Part shown: positions 1 through 7,414 of the stretch, piece by piece
How positions within the stretch are numbered: position 1 is the first letter of the stretch
Layout: the number at the start of each line of letters is the position of its first letter
Assembly (NCBI GenBank): GCA_024641365.1
Contig: JAHEDF010000075.1
Location: forward strand, 1-11,333
From: Planctomycetota bacterium
GTDB lineage: Bacteria > Planctomycetota > UBA11346
Length of the DNA: 11,333 nucleotides
Reading direction: 5' to 3'
Made by a program: the position numbers and the translations under genes
The notes under the pieces: model-generated
Databases searched by the model: none
What the model saw: the letters and a program-made list of their open reading frames with translations, nothing else
What the model was told of the DNA's origin: nothing

Positions 1-42
1 ATTGCACTGACTCAGCAAGCAACCCAGGCGGTCATCTACCAC

Positions 43-113
43 TACCCCGTGGTGTAACGGTAACACTAGAGATTTTGATTCTCTCATTCATGGTTCGAAT
101 CCATGCGGGGTAA
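43..113 (+). tRNA. tRNA-Gln, anticodon UUG
   Basis: A complete cloverleaf can be drawn. The acceptor stem TACCCCG (43-49) pairs without mismatch to CGGGGTA (106-112), with discriminator A113. The D stem is GTGT/ACAC (52-55/63-66). The anticodon stem AGAGA/TCTCT (68-72/80-84) encloses the loop TTTTGAT, whose bases 75-77 read TTG, the glutamine anticodon for CAA. The T arm is CATGG/CCATG around TTCGAAT (89-105). CCA is not encoded. A run of six T (115-120) follows directly and may end transcription. Confidence 0.96.
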
Positions 114-137
114 CTTTTTTCTTCGTGAACTGAACTA

Positions 138-319
138 ATACCAATTCCGGCTCACTCTCCCCTAAATAATAAGCCACTTACATGGAGGACCGGAGAAACG
201 GAGAAATACTAAGGTGGAATTCTTGTGGTTATTGGAAAAAACACAGCTTTTCTCTTCGGTTCTCTGGTTCTCCATGTTCGTTTGTTGCCATTACGGATGA
301 TTTGAGGCGGAATTAGTAT
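138..319. repeat. 182-bp element of nested inverted repeats (MITE- or REP-like)
   Basis: The outer arms are 17 bases long: ATACCAATTCCGGCTCA (138-154) and the reverse complement of 303-319, with two mismatches. Inside lies a second long inverted repeat, 180-206 against 251-277. It has 22 Watson-Crick pairs, three G-T pairs and two mismatches (198/259 and 205/252). The left inner arm contains a perfect 8-base tandem repeat, CGGAGAAA twice (191-206). No coding frame of note and no clear target-site duplication is seen. It fills most of the gap between the tRNA-Gln gene and the first protein gene. It could be a non-autonomous mobile element, a dispersed palindromic repeat, or a large RNA hairpin. 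Confidence 0.6.
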
Positions 320-359
320 GAGACCTGTACTGCTGCGTGATAGGCAGGGACATGTTTTA

Positions 360-385
360 AACTACCCGGTCATTTACCCGTAGTT
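360..385. promoter_or_regulatory. Small inverted repeat over the -35 region
   Basis: AACTAC (360-365) and GTAGTT (380-385) are perfect inverted copies. GGT/ACC (368-370/376-378) continues the pairing inside a small internal loop. No T-run follows, so it is not a terminator. It overlaps the candidate -35 box at 373-378, as an operator would, but the evidence is positional only. Confidence 0.25.
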
Positions 386-401
386 CTTCCTGCATTATTA
401 T
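373..401 (+). promoter_or_regulatory. Candidate sigma-70-type promoter
   Basis: TTTACC (373-378, four of six bases of TTGACA) lies 17 bases upstream of TATTAT (396-401, five of six bases of TATAAT). Transcription would start near 408, giving a leader of about 36 bases before the ATG at 444. This is the best -35/-10 pair in the gap. PVC promoters are poorly characterised, so the call is tentative. Confidence 0.35.
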
Positions 402-443
402 CTTGCGCCAAGACGAGCGCTTCATGCTATTTTGTGAGGTTTT

Positions 444-992
444 ATGACGATTCATCGCAACACCATATTCACGAAAATTATTGTAATGCCGGCAGTGATG
501 GCCGGATTACTGTTGGGCATAAACTGCTATTCCACCGCATGCGCTGAAGAAGCTGAAGCAAAAGCAGAAAAAGTTGTTCCAGCGATGACAGTTCCGGCCG
601 ATTGGAAACAACAACCAGGCGAACGCATGATGCGCCATGCCACTTATTCAGTCGGTGCTGATGATACGGCTATGGAGGTTGTGATTTCAACGTTCCCAGG
701 AGATGCCGGCGGATTGTTTGCTAATGTTAATCGCTGGCGTGGACAAGTCGGTTTAAAACCGATTCAAGATAAAGATGAATTACACAAAGAATATAAACAG
801 CATGAAAGTGATGGTTATGAAATTTATACCATGCACTTAAAAGGGTCGCCGAATGAAATGTTGGGTGCCATTATTTTTGAAACGACCGGTGACCGTACCT
901 GGTTTATTAAAGCTACTGCTAGTCCCAAAGCTGTCGCTGCACACGCGGAGACTTTTGAAGCCTTTGCCAAATCATTCAAAAAACCCAAATAA
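444..992 (+). CDS. Small secreted protein of unknown function
   Basis: The 182-residue product starts with a charged N-terminus and a hydrophobic core (about residues 10-28). An AxA-type site, A-C-A before Glu35, suggests signal peptidase I cleavage and export. Cys33 and Cys28 do not sit in a canonical lipobox, so a lipoprotein is less likely. The mature part is a small alpha/beta domain of about 145 residues with no recognisable catalytic motif. Its most distinctive stretch is GDAGGLFANVNRWRGQVGL (about 86-104), which resembles, from memory, conserved hypothetical proteins in PVC genomes. The ATG at 444 has TGAGG four bases upstream. The gene is 123 bases upstream of the sigma-factor gene on the same strand and might be co-transcribed with it. 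No function is proposed. Confidence 0.85.
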   Translation: MTIHRNTIFTKIIVMPAVMAGLLLGINCYSTACAEEAEAKAEKVVPAMTVPADWKQQPGERMMRHATYSVGADDTAMEVVISTFPGDAGGLFANVNRWRGQVGLKPIQDKDELHKEYKQHESDGYEIYTMHLKGSPNEMLGAIIFETTGDRTWFIKATASPKAVAAHAETFEAFAKSFKKPK

Positions 993-1115
993 ATTTGCTC
1001 AACGTTGGTGATGACCTCCTCAGCTGCGTGTATTCGCTGCAGCGTCTGGTTACACCCTCAAAATAGTTTGTAACACCACAGGCGACTCAGTGCTTCACTA
1101 GATGGAGCACCAAAC

Positions 1116-2747
1116 ATGATGTCGCCACCTGTGAACAACGATCCCGTTTCCTTACTCCAGCTAGCTGGTCATAATCCCGTTGCGCTTGCGCAATTGGTTG
1201 AAAATGAACAACCCGCTTTGCGCACGTGGCTTATGCACATTGTACGTGATAGCGACTTGGTCGATGACGCTTTGCAAGAAACCTGGTTAACTCTGAGTCA
1301 GGGTGAGTGGCGCTTTGCCGCACGCAGCGATGATGCCACTGGCGATGCCAGAGCATGGCTGCGTCAAATTGTTTTACGATCGGCATTACGGCTACGCAAA
1401 AAACAAAGCACCCATCAGCGACATATTTTACGGTGGTGGAGTCTCACACCAAAAAACGACGAGCAAATTACACCATTAGAGCACATCGCAGAGCGAGATC
1501 GTCAAGATATGGTGTGGGCACTCATCGCCGAATTACCTACGACCATGCGAGATTCTATTGAATTACATTTTCGTGATGGATTAAATTTTTCAGAAGTAGG
1601 AAAAGCACAAGGGTGTAGCGCATTAACTGCGCGTGTTCGTACCTGGCGAGCTGTCCAACAATTGCGCAAACATCTTTTATTACTTGGGGTTCTGGTTCTT
1701 CCTGGTCCATTGCTCGGTATGGTGAGTATGCATAATCCGGGATCTGCAACTACATCTGTTAATCTATTTAATAATTTTTTTCCTGCTACACAAAGATTTA
1801 TTTTTCATATAACGCCTCAGCAATTAGCGTTTTCTACCATCGCACTTACCGCCGTGGTAAGTACCATTCTAATTGGTGGTCTCTTCTTAAGTAATAATAC
1901 AGATGAAGCCTCAATAGCGGGTCAACAGTCACGCAAGTCAATAGATGATTCAAATAAAAAAATGCTAGCGGCTATGCTCATTACGAAAAATAATAAAGAC
2001 ACACTTGGATTATCGAACGTACCAGACAGCGTAGCTTCTGAAGTGCAATTAAGCAATGACAACAATGTGACACGTTCGCAAGGGCAAATTTTATTTACGT
2101 GTAAAATATTTATTTCCCCAGAATTAGGCCAGCTGCATTCAGCTCATATGCCCACCGTTATCAGCCACGAGCAACTAGACGCGATAGAACAACTTTTATC
2201 CCAGTCCGAGACAGAGATACTTTCTGCCCCAACTATAATTACCGAATCTGGACAATCGGGCACAATCCAAATGTTAACGCAACAAGCTTACTGCAAAGGA
2301 TACAGTGATATTGACGACGAAAAAATGAGAAAAGGTTTAATAGATCCTCTTATTGATGAGCTTACCACAGGCCTTCGGACGTCGCTTACTGGTAACATAG
2401 ACGGTGCAGATATTATTCTAACACAAGCGAACACAAAAAAATCAGAGCTATTAGATTTAAAAGAAGGAAAATCTATTCTTTTACATACAGATATTGATGC
2501 ACACAGGATGTATTCGTGGGATGAGCCTACAGTGACCTTCTCACAATCTATCCCATTACCAGAGAAGGGCCTGCGTGTTCCGCTTGGCCATAGCGTCCTG
2601 GTACCGGTCAAATCAGGTGTCATTCAGCGCGGCTCTCCACAGGGCGTTTCGAATGCACCCGATTCGAAATTAAAACCATGGTATTTACTTGTTACACCAT
2701 TACAAATTCGCGAAGAACCACCTACATTACCAAATGCGTCTACCTAA
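1116..2747 (+). CDS. ECF-type sigma-70 factor fused to membrane segments and a secretin-like C-terminal domain
   Basis: The 543-residue protein begins as an ECF sigma factor. Region 2 lies at about 33-95, with DSDLVDDALQETWLTL corresponding to region 2.2, which contacts core RNA polymerase. Region 4 lies at about 130-187, with the ELPTTMRDSIELHFRDGLNF and LTARVRTWRAVQQLRKHL stretches that form the -35-binding helix-turn-helix. Ordinary ECF factors end there, near 190 residues. This one continues with a hydrophobic stretch (186-203), a clear transmembrane helix (about 236-258), a polar linker, and a domain of about 220 residues. That domain has three strand motifs reminiscent of secretins: QGQILFTCKIFI (323-334), ILSAPTIITESGQSGTIQM (368-386) and WYLLVTPLQI (522-531). 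GGAG at 1104-1107 supports ATG 1116; the ATG at 1119 is an alternative. No separate anti-sigma gene is present, so the C-terminal domain may control the factor. Its topology is uncertain because either one or two helices could cross the membrane. Confidence 0.88.
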   Translation: MMSPPVNNDPVSLLQLAGHNPVALAQLVENEQPALRTWLMHIVRDSDLVDDALQETWLTLSQGEWRFAARSDDATGDARAWLRQIVLRSALRLRKKQSTHQRHILRWWSLTPKNDEQITPLEHIAERDRQDMVWALIAELPTTMRDSIELHFRDGLNFSEVGKAQGCSALTARVRTWRAVQQLRKHLLLLGVLVLPGPLLGMVSMHNPGSATTSVNLFNNFFPATQRFIFHITPQQLAFSTIALTAVVSTILIGGLFLSNNTDEASIAGQQSRKSIDDSNKKMLAAMLITKNNKDTLGLSNVPDSVASEVQLSNDNNVTRSQGQILFTCKIFISPELGQLHSAHMPTVISHEQLDAIEQLLSQSETEILSAPTIITESGQSGTIQMLTQQAYCKGYSDIDDEKMRKGLIDPLIDELTTGLRTSLTGNIDGADIILTQANTKKSELLDLKEGKSILLHTDIDAHRMYSWDEPTVTFSQSIPLPEKGLRVPLGHSVLVPVKSGVIQRGSPQGVSNAPDSKLKPWYLLVTPLQIREEPPTLPNAST

Positions 2748-2757
2748 GCCTGAAATT

Positions 2758-3933
2758 TTATTTATTTTCATACCACACAATATTTTTACTTGATTGTCCG
2801 GCATTTAATAAATCCAAATCACCATCACCATCCATATCAACAGCACGAATATCATAAGAACCTTGATTCGTGTCGATGGTATGAATCGTGAACTGTCCCT
2901 TCCCATTATTTTGATACCATTTTACATGGCCGTCAGATTTAGAGCCACATACAGCAGCGTCGATGTCGCCGTCACCATCTAAATCCGCGACGGTTAATGC
3001 ATGTGGGAATGCTACTGCTGGATCAATATCATGCATGCCAAATGTAGGCCCTTTAAACCACAGCACGCCTGCAGCATGTCCGCACGATGCAATAATATCC
3101 ATAATGCCGTCACCATCGACATCACACGGATAGGCATGGGTTGCTCCTGGGCGTGCTTCTGTCAGTACATGTTTTTTCCATGCTAATTTTGGATCTGCCG
3201 GTTGTTCCCACCAAGCAAACCAGGGACCGCCAGGAAAACCTTCCCCGCCTTTTGCGCCAACACTCATATCAACGCGACCGTCGTTATTTAAATCACCGAC
3301 ACCAATATAATGATTTCCACCCGGTGCATCTTGGTCAGCGAATATATGCGGTTCCCAAGACGCACGGGATTTTGCATCCGGCGGAATTGAAAACCACAAC
3401 ATGGAATTGGGATATTTTGTATTGATTGCAGAAAAGGAGTTCGCAACGAGATCCAAGCGCTTATCGCCATCTATATCGGCAATAGTAATACAATGCGCCC
3501 CTAATAAATCGCTATTTATTAAACGGAAAGTCCATGGTTCATCGAATGGGTTTGCTGGACATTCTAACCAATACACCACTTGGTTAGAGCCAATATAATC
3601 TAAATCTCCATCCCCATCGACATCAACCAATCCGCTATGAATATTTGCTGGCCGTAATTGGCGTTCGTTAATGTTTTTTTCAAACGTATGAATGATATGC
3701 GATTCCCATGCACCATTATTGGATTTCGAATTTCGAAAGAGGACAACTTTTCCATCATATCCGGCAATAACATCGCATTTCCCATCGTTATCCACATCAC
3801 ACGCTACAGCTGATGGAATACCCCCTTTTGTGTCAGTAACGATGGTATGCTTTTCCCATTCAACTGCCGAAAGTATATTTATAGCAAAAATATTACCGAG
3901 CCCCAAAGCTACCAAGTTGTGGAAAAAACGCAT
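2758..3933 (-). CDS. Secreted FG-GAP/VCBS repeat protein, probable seven-bladed propeller
   Basis: The 391-residue product has an N-terminal signal peptide (MRFFHNLVALGLGNIFAINI, then LSA before Val24 as a plausible cleavage site). Seven D-x-D-x-D-G-type motifs follow, starting at about residues 46, 104, 153, 214, 271, 317 and 366. Examples are DVDNDGKCD, DVDGDGDLD and DMDGDGDLD. These are typical calcium-binding loops of integrin-like FG-GAP/VCBS propellers, and seven fits one complete ring. No catalytic motif is visible, so a binding or scaffold role outside the cytoplasm is more likely than an enzyme. ATG 3933 is chosen because GGAGAGAG (3945-3938) lies just upstream. The longer frame to 4029 would add 32 residues, overlap the upstream gene and displace the signal peptide. 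The gene follows the large copper-domain gene by 41 bases and is probably its operon partner. Confidence 0.9.
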   Translation of the reverse strand: MRFFHNLVALGLGNIFAINILSAVEWEKHTIVTDTKGGIPSAVACDVDNDGKCDVIAGYDGKVVLFRNSKSNNGAWESHIIHTFEKNINERQLRPANIHSGLVDVDGDGDLDYIGSNQVVYWLECPANPFDEPWTFRLINSDLLGAHCITIADIDGDKRLDLVANSFSAINTKYPNSMLWFSIPPDAKSRASWEPHIFADQDAPGGNHYIGVGDLNNDGRVDMSVGAKGGEGFPGGPWFAWWEQPADPKLAWKKHVLTEARPGATHAYPCDVDGDGIMDIIASCGHAAGVLWFKGPTFGMHDIDPAVAFPHALTVADLDGDGDIDAAVCGSKSDGHVKWYQNNGKGQFTIHTIDTNQGSYDIRAVDMDGDGDLDLLNAGQSSKNIVWYENK

Positions 3934-3937
3934 TCGG

Positions 3938-3945
3938 CTCTCTCC
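3938..3945 (-). promoter_or_regulatory. Shine-Dalgarno that decides the VCBS start
   Basis: On the minus strand this reads GGAGAGAG, with the GGAG core eight bases from the ATG at 3933. It lies inside the 41-base gap after the upstream stop codon and supports this start over the in-frame ATG at 4029. Confidence 0.8.
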
Positions 3946-3974
3946 GTTAATTATTAATGTTAATAGGAATACAG

Positions 3975-6900
3975 TCATTCGACCGTCATTGTGCCATTCA
4001 TAATAATCCAGTGCCCAGGGAATGTACACACAAACGGATAAACCCCAGGTTTTTTCGGCGCGTTAAAACGTAATACTTCGGCACTGTGTGGATCGACTAA
4101 AGTGGTATGAAATAATACTTCATCTATTTGTGGAATAAAATATTGTTTTATTCCATTGGGATCTTTAGCCATATCATTCCCAGCCATACCGACCTTTTCT
4201 AATGCGCCTGGTTTCACTATGACTAAATTATGCTGCATGAGATCCGGGTTGTTAAAAACCAGTTGTACAGGCTGACCTGCTTTTACTGTAAATTTGGTCG
4301 GAGTATACAGCATTCGTTCCGGGATAGATGAAATAATTATTTTGGCGATATTTTTTTGGTTGTCAAAATTCGCGTCATTCGCAGTGCGTTTTTGTAGTGC
4401 AATAGCGATGGCATCTTTTTCTTCATTAACAACTTTGCCATTGAATAACGGGTTAACCATCGCTTTCAGCATGGGGTCATTTTCCCACAACGGGCGTAGG
4501 GTATGTGAGCCAAGTGCACACACTGCCGCATACCGTAAATGCGTTCCCATCTCACCATGAATAATATGCACAACCGCGTTTAATGCTGCTTTCGTTCCGA
4601 TGTAACTCGCTGCTGTAATGGCTTCCATGCGCACTAATGGATTACTATCAGCTGCGCGATCATGCAAAAATGCGCTGCCATTATCATCAAAAGCCGAATA
4701 CCAATAACGTAATTGTTGCGTTGCTGCTGCACGCGCCGGAGCCGTGTCGCACGCAATTAATTCTGCCAACAAAGCCGGACGCACGACGCCAATGGTGCGA
4801 TAGGTCCACAAGGCCTCAACTTGGTGATGACGGAATCTATCGGCACTACGATCTAACTGTGCCAACCATGCATCTAATGCCTTGGCAACTTCATCAACCG
4901 GACGTCCGCGTAATTCACGGCGCGCCCAGTAGCGATAACTGTATTCATTACGTTCTAATATTTTAACTAAGTCAGCAACTGGTGCATCGGCAATTTTTGG
5001 CGGTTGTTGGAGAGTCGCACCTTTGGGCACGATGCGCCATATACGACCAGATGTGCGATCGCGACGTGGATCACGTAAAGAATATTGTGCATGTCCTTTA
5101 ACCGGATTGTACCAATCGCACACATACATCGCACCCATTGGTCCATATTTTACATCGACTGGAATAAAACTAAGATTTTCTGAAAATATTATATCGCCAA
5201 CATATTTTTCTTTATAAGAATCACCGGCATCTTCCCATTCATGAAACTCAACACGATTCGTTGGTTTGTAGCGCACTTTAACAAAACCACCTTGCATGTC
5301 TTTGGGCCACATCGGGAAATTAATAAATTCTTGACCACACACGCCGGAATAGGCGGGAATACCTTTTGCAGCCGGATGCTGTTGTGGATAGGGCGGATTT
5401 AATGCATGAAAGGCATTAGCAAATATGGGATGGCTTGCCATGTGACGACCCCAATCATCAAACGTCACCCCCCATGGATTGGTATTCGGGTAATTTCCAA
5501 AGGTTATAAGTTTTTGTGTCTCTGGTCGAAATGAAAACCACGCGCTGTTTTTCGCTCGTACTGGTCCGTAGGCCGTTTCGACCTGGGTATTATGGAAAAT
5601 TGATTCACGAAATAATAAATCGCCATCCGGTGTCCAGACAAAATCATGCAATGAGTGGTGACTATCTTCGCTTCCAAAACCACTCAACATAACTTGACGC
5701 GTATCCGCTTTACCATCGCCATCGGTATCGCGCACCCAGGTTAAATTTGGCTGCTCGGAAACTAAGGCCCCATCACCATATAATTCAAACGAGAGTGGAA
5801 TATGCAAATTGTCAGCCCATAGAGTAGACTTATCCGCACGACCATCTTTATCGGTGTCCTCTAAAATAATTATTTTATCACCTGGTTCGCGGCCTGGGTA
5901 CACATGGGGATAGGTGGTTGAACAACAAACCCATAACCGTCCTCGACTATCCCAACGCATTTGAATTGGCTTTGCTAAATCAGGAAACTGTTGCTCGCTC
6001 GCAAATAAATTGACTTCAAAACGCGGATCTATTTTAAACGCTTTTAATTCATCTTCTGGTTTTAACCATTCATTGGCGCCACGGGCTTCTGTCACTTGTT
6101 CCAACGCCGGCACATTGGAATCATCGACTGGTTGACTTCCGTCATTCTTACCTTGCGCAATCGCCCAAATTCGCTCATCGCGATTTTTTGTCATGACATC
6201 AAAATTTCGCATTGCGGGTAAAAAATCGAGATAGCCATAATTTTTATTGCGACCACCGGTATAATAAAATGTGTTAAGTGGGCGATAACGACGGAAATAT
6301 TGTTTGTTTTTATCAACGACAGCTGTTCGTAATACATTATTAGCGCTTGGTGCGTCAGCTCCACATACGTGTTGATACAGTACTTTTGCCACCAAGGCAT
6401 AGCCCGCATCATTTAGATGCACACCATTCGTTGTTAATGTCGTATTGTCATCCGCCATGGCCGGTAATGTTGGCGCAAATAAATCAACAAATCCGACTTG
6501 TTTATCTGCGGCCACTTCAGCCATAGCTTTTACATATTCAGCTAAGCGGGCATTATTGAGATCTGCCGCAGGTATATTCGTAATATTTTCATTTGCTGGT
6601 GGGGATAATAAAACAATACGTGGTGCTGATTTCCCATTATACGAATGTGTTCGTAGCGTTTCTAAATAAGTCGCTAAGCGTTGTTTAAATTGTGGTATCG
6701 CCTCAACACCAGCAAAGGACTCATTAAAACCAAACGCAGCAAAAATGACATCACTCTGCTCAAAGGTTAAATGTTGTGCGACACTGGCAAAATTATCCGG
6801 ACGTGGTTGCAAATCGATTTCATCCGCAGCCCAGGAAAAATTACGAAAACGTAATGAATGCGTTGGATGTCCACCATGCAAAGCGGCTTCAATATAACCG

Positions 6901-7148
6901 TAATCCTGCTCGCGCTCTAAGAGCGTATTGCCAACAAATGCGATACGATCATGAGGTCGCAACTGTAGCGGCAGCGTGGTGGCAATGGCCGTTGTCTTAG
7001 TCGGTTGTGGTGCTGATTTCGCATAAATACCAAATTCTGCCAATGCTGGATCAAGCGTAGTTGGTACTTTGGGATTCTTTTTTTCTCCCGCTGACAACGG
7101 CAAGCACAAACTTGCCGCGATTAATAAGGAGAGTGAGGGCTTAATCAT
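3975..7148 (-). CDS. Secreted multidomain protein: SGNH-like, PVC-type propeller dehydrogenase, HEAT repeats, cupredoxin
   Basis: The product is 1057 residues from ATG 7148. A signal peptide covers about 1-21 (MIKPSLSLLIAASLCLPLSA). Residues 69-263 form an SGNH/GDSL-like domain: block I reads VGNTL (72-76), the oxyanion-type motif GFNES contains Asn142, and block V reads NGVHL with His244. The usual nucleophile Ser and the Asp two to three residues before the His are replaced. Residues about 357-708 match the PVC 'membrane-bound dehydrogenase' propeller (TIGR02604-like), with landmarks MRWDSRGRLWV, DTDKDGRAD, DTDGDGKADTRQ and YVCDWYNPVKGH. Residues about 721-920 look like helical HEAT repeats. 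Residues about 931-1057 are an azurin/plastocyanin-like domain with type 1 copper ligands His973, Cys1041, His1046 and Met1050. No CxxCH heme site is present, although many relatives carry one. The likely role is redox or substrate binding in the envelope; the substrate is unknown. The start is set by AAGGA (7158-7154). The in-frame ATG at 7205 would put 19 extra residues before the signal peptide. Confidence 0.9.
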   Translation of the reverse strand: MIKPSLSLLIAASLCLPLSAGEKKNPKVPTTLDPALAEFGIYAKSAPQPTKTTAIATTLPLQLRPHDRIAFVGNTLLEREQDYGYIEAALHGGHPTHSLRFRNFSWAADEIDLQPRPDNFASVAQHLTFEQSDVIFAAFGFNESFAGVEAIPQFKQRLATYLETLRTHSYNGKSAPRIVLLSPPANENITNIPAADLNNARLAEYVKAMAEVAADKQVGFVDLFAPTLPAMADDNTTLTTNGVHLNDAGYALVAKVLYQHVCGADAPSANNVLRTAVVDKNKQYFRRYRPLNTFYYTGGRNKNYGYLDFLPAMRNFDVMTKNRDERIWAIAQGKNDGSQPVDDSNVPALEQVTEARGANEWLKPEDELKAFKIDPRFEVNLFASEQQFPDLAKPIQMRWDSRGRLWVCCSTTYPHVYPGREPGDKIIILEDTDKDGRADKSTLWADNLHIPLSFELYGDGALVSEQPNLTWVRDTDGDGKADTRQVMLSGFGSEDSHHSLHDFVWTPDGDLLFRESIFHNTQVETAYGPVRAKNSAWFSFRPETQKLITFGNYPNTNPWGVTFDDWGRHMASHPIFANAFHALNPPYPQQHPAAKGIPAYSGVCGQEFINFPMWPKDMQGGFVKVRYKPTNRVEFHEWEDAGDSYKEKYVGDIIFSENLSFIPVDVKYGPMGAMYVCDWYNPVKGHAQYSLRDPRRDRTSGRIWRIVPKGATLQQPPKIADAPVADLVKILERNEYSYRYWARRELRGRPVDEVAKALDAWLAQLDRSADRFRHHQVEALWTYRTIGVVRPALLAELIACDTAPARAAATQQLRYWYSAFDDNGSAFLHDRAADSNPLVRMEAITAASYIGTKAALNAVVHIIHGEMGTHLRYAAVCALGSHTLRPLWENDPMLKAMVNPLFNGKVVNEEKDAIAIALQKRTANDANFDNQKNIAKIIISSIPERMLYTPTKFTVKAGQPVQLVFNNPDLMQHNLVIVKPGALEKVGMAGNDMAKDPNGIKQYFIPQIDEVLFHTTLVDPHSAEVLRFNAPKKPGVYPFVCTFPGHWIIMNGTMTVE

Positions 7149-7152
7149 ATAT

Positions 7153-7166
7153 ATCCTTATCAGGAT
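7153..7166 (-). promoter_or_regulatory. Shine-Dalgarno with a small overlapping inverted repeat
   Basis: AAGGA on the minus strand (7158-7154) lies five bases before ATG 7148 and decides that start. ATCCT/AGGAT (7153-7157/7162-7166) forms a five-pair inverted repeat with a four-base loop. In the mRNA it would pair the Shine-Dalgarno and could dampen translation. The stem is short and may be chance. Confidence 0.4.
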
Positions 7167-7320
7167 CTCAGTAATTTTTGCGTATACAGAAATCAAAACG
7201 ATCATATAGGCAAAACGAAGCGAGCTGTTTTTACGATAGTATTAACTCATCGTTGTGAAGCACTTTCCAACAATTTGGCAGATGAATTCGAAATGATTGC
7301 ATGTATTACTATGTTTCATT

Positions 7321-7363
7321 AAAAAAATAACCTCGGACCGGCATAGTGCGGTCAGAGGTTATT
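7321..7363 (-). terminator. Rho-independent terminator of the minus-strand sulfatase
   Basis: AATAACCTC (7326-7334) pairs perfectly with GAGGTTATT (7355-7363). After one G/A mismatch, GACCG (7336-7340) pairs with CGGTC (7349-7353) around an eight-base loop. The seven A at 7321-7327 become the U-tract on the minus strand, right after the hairpin. It lies about 50 bases past the sulfatase stop at 7415 and upstream of the 7148 gene, so it separates the two minus-strand transcription units. Confidence 0.9.
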
Positions 7364-7414
7364 ACTTCTATGCTTGCCATGTGCGAGCTTAGAGCACTTA
7401 AAGAAGTATTACCG

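Noticed and set aside
1..57. Open frame ending at TAA 55-57 that could be the tail of a protein gene from outside the window
   Set aside because: Only 18 codons are visible and the frame would overlap the first 15 bases of a well-supported tRNA gene. A second frame is open over the same stretch, so it carries no evidence.
1021..1080. Short inverted repeats between the small secreted gene and the sigma gene (GCTGC/GCAGC and TTAC/GTAA)
   Set aside because: Stems are four or five pairs with long loops and no T-run. They are too weak to call a terminator or operator.
3000..3600. Several open frames of 60-100 codons on the plus strand opposite the propeller gene
   Set aside because: They lie antisense to a gene with a convincing protein motif pattern, have no good ribosome-binding sites and no recognisable domains.
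2800..3860. Repeated GATGG/CCATC stretches that look like a DNA repeat array
   Set aside because: They are the codons of the repeated D-x-D-G-D calcium loops, spaced irregularly with diverged flanks. They reflect protein repeats, not a CRISPR or satellite.
3934..4029. N-terminal extension of the VCBS protein by 32 residues
   Set aside because: It would overlap the 3' end of the upstream gene, bury the signal peptide and lose the Shine-Dalgarno at 3945-3938.
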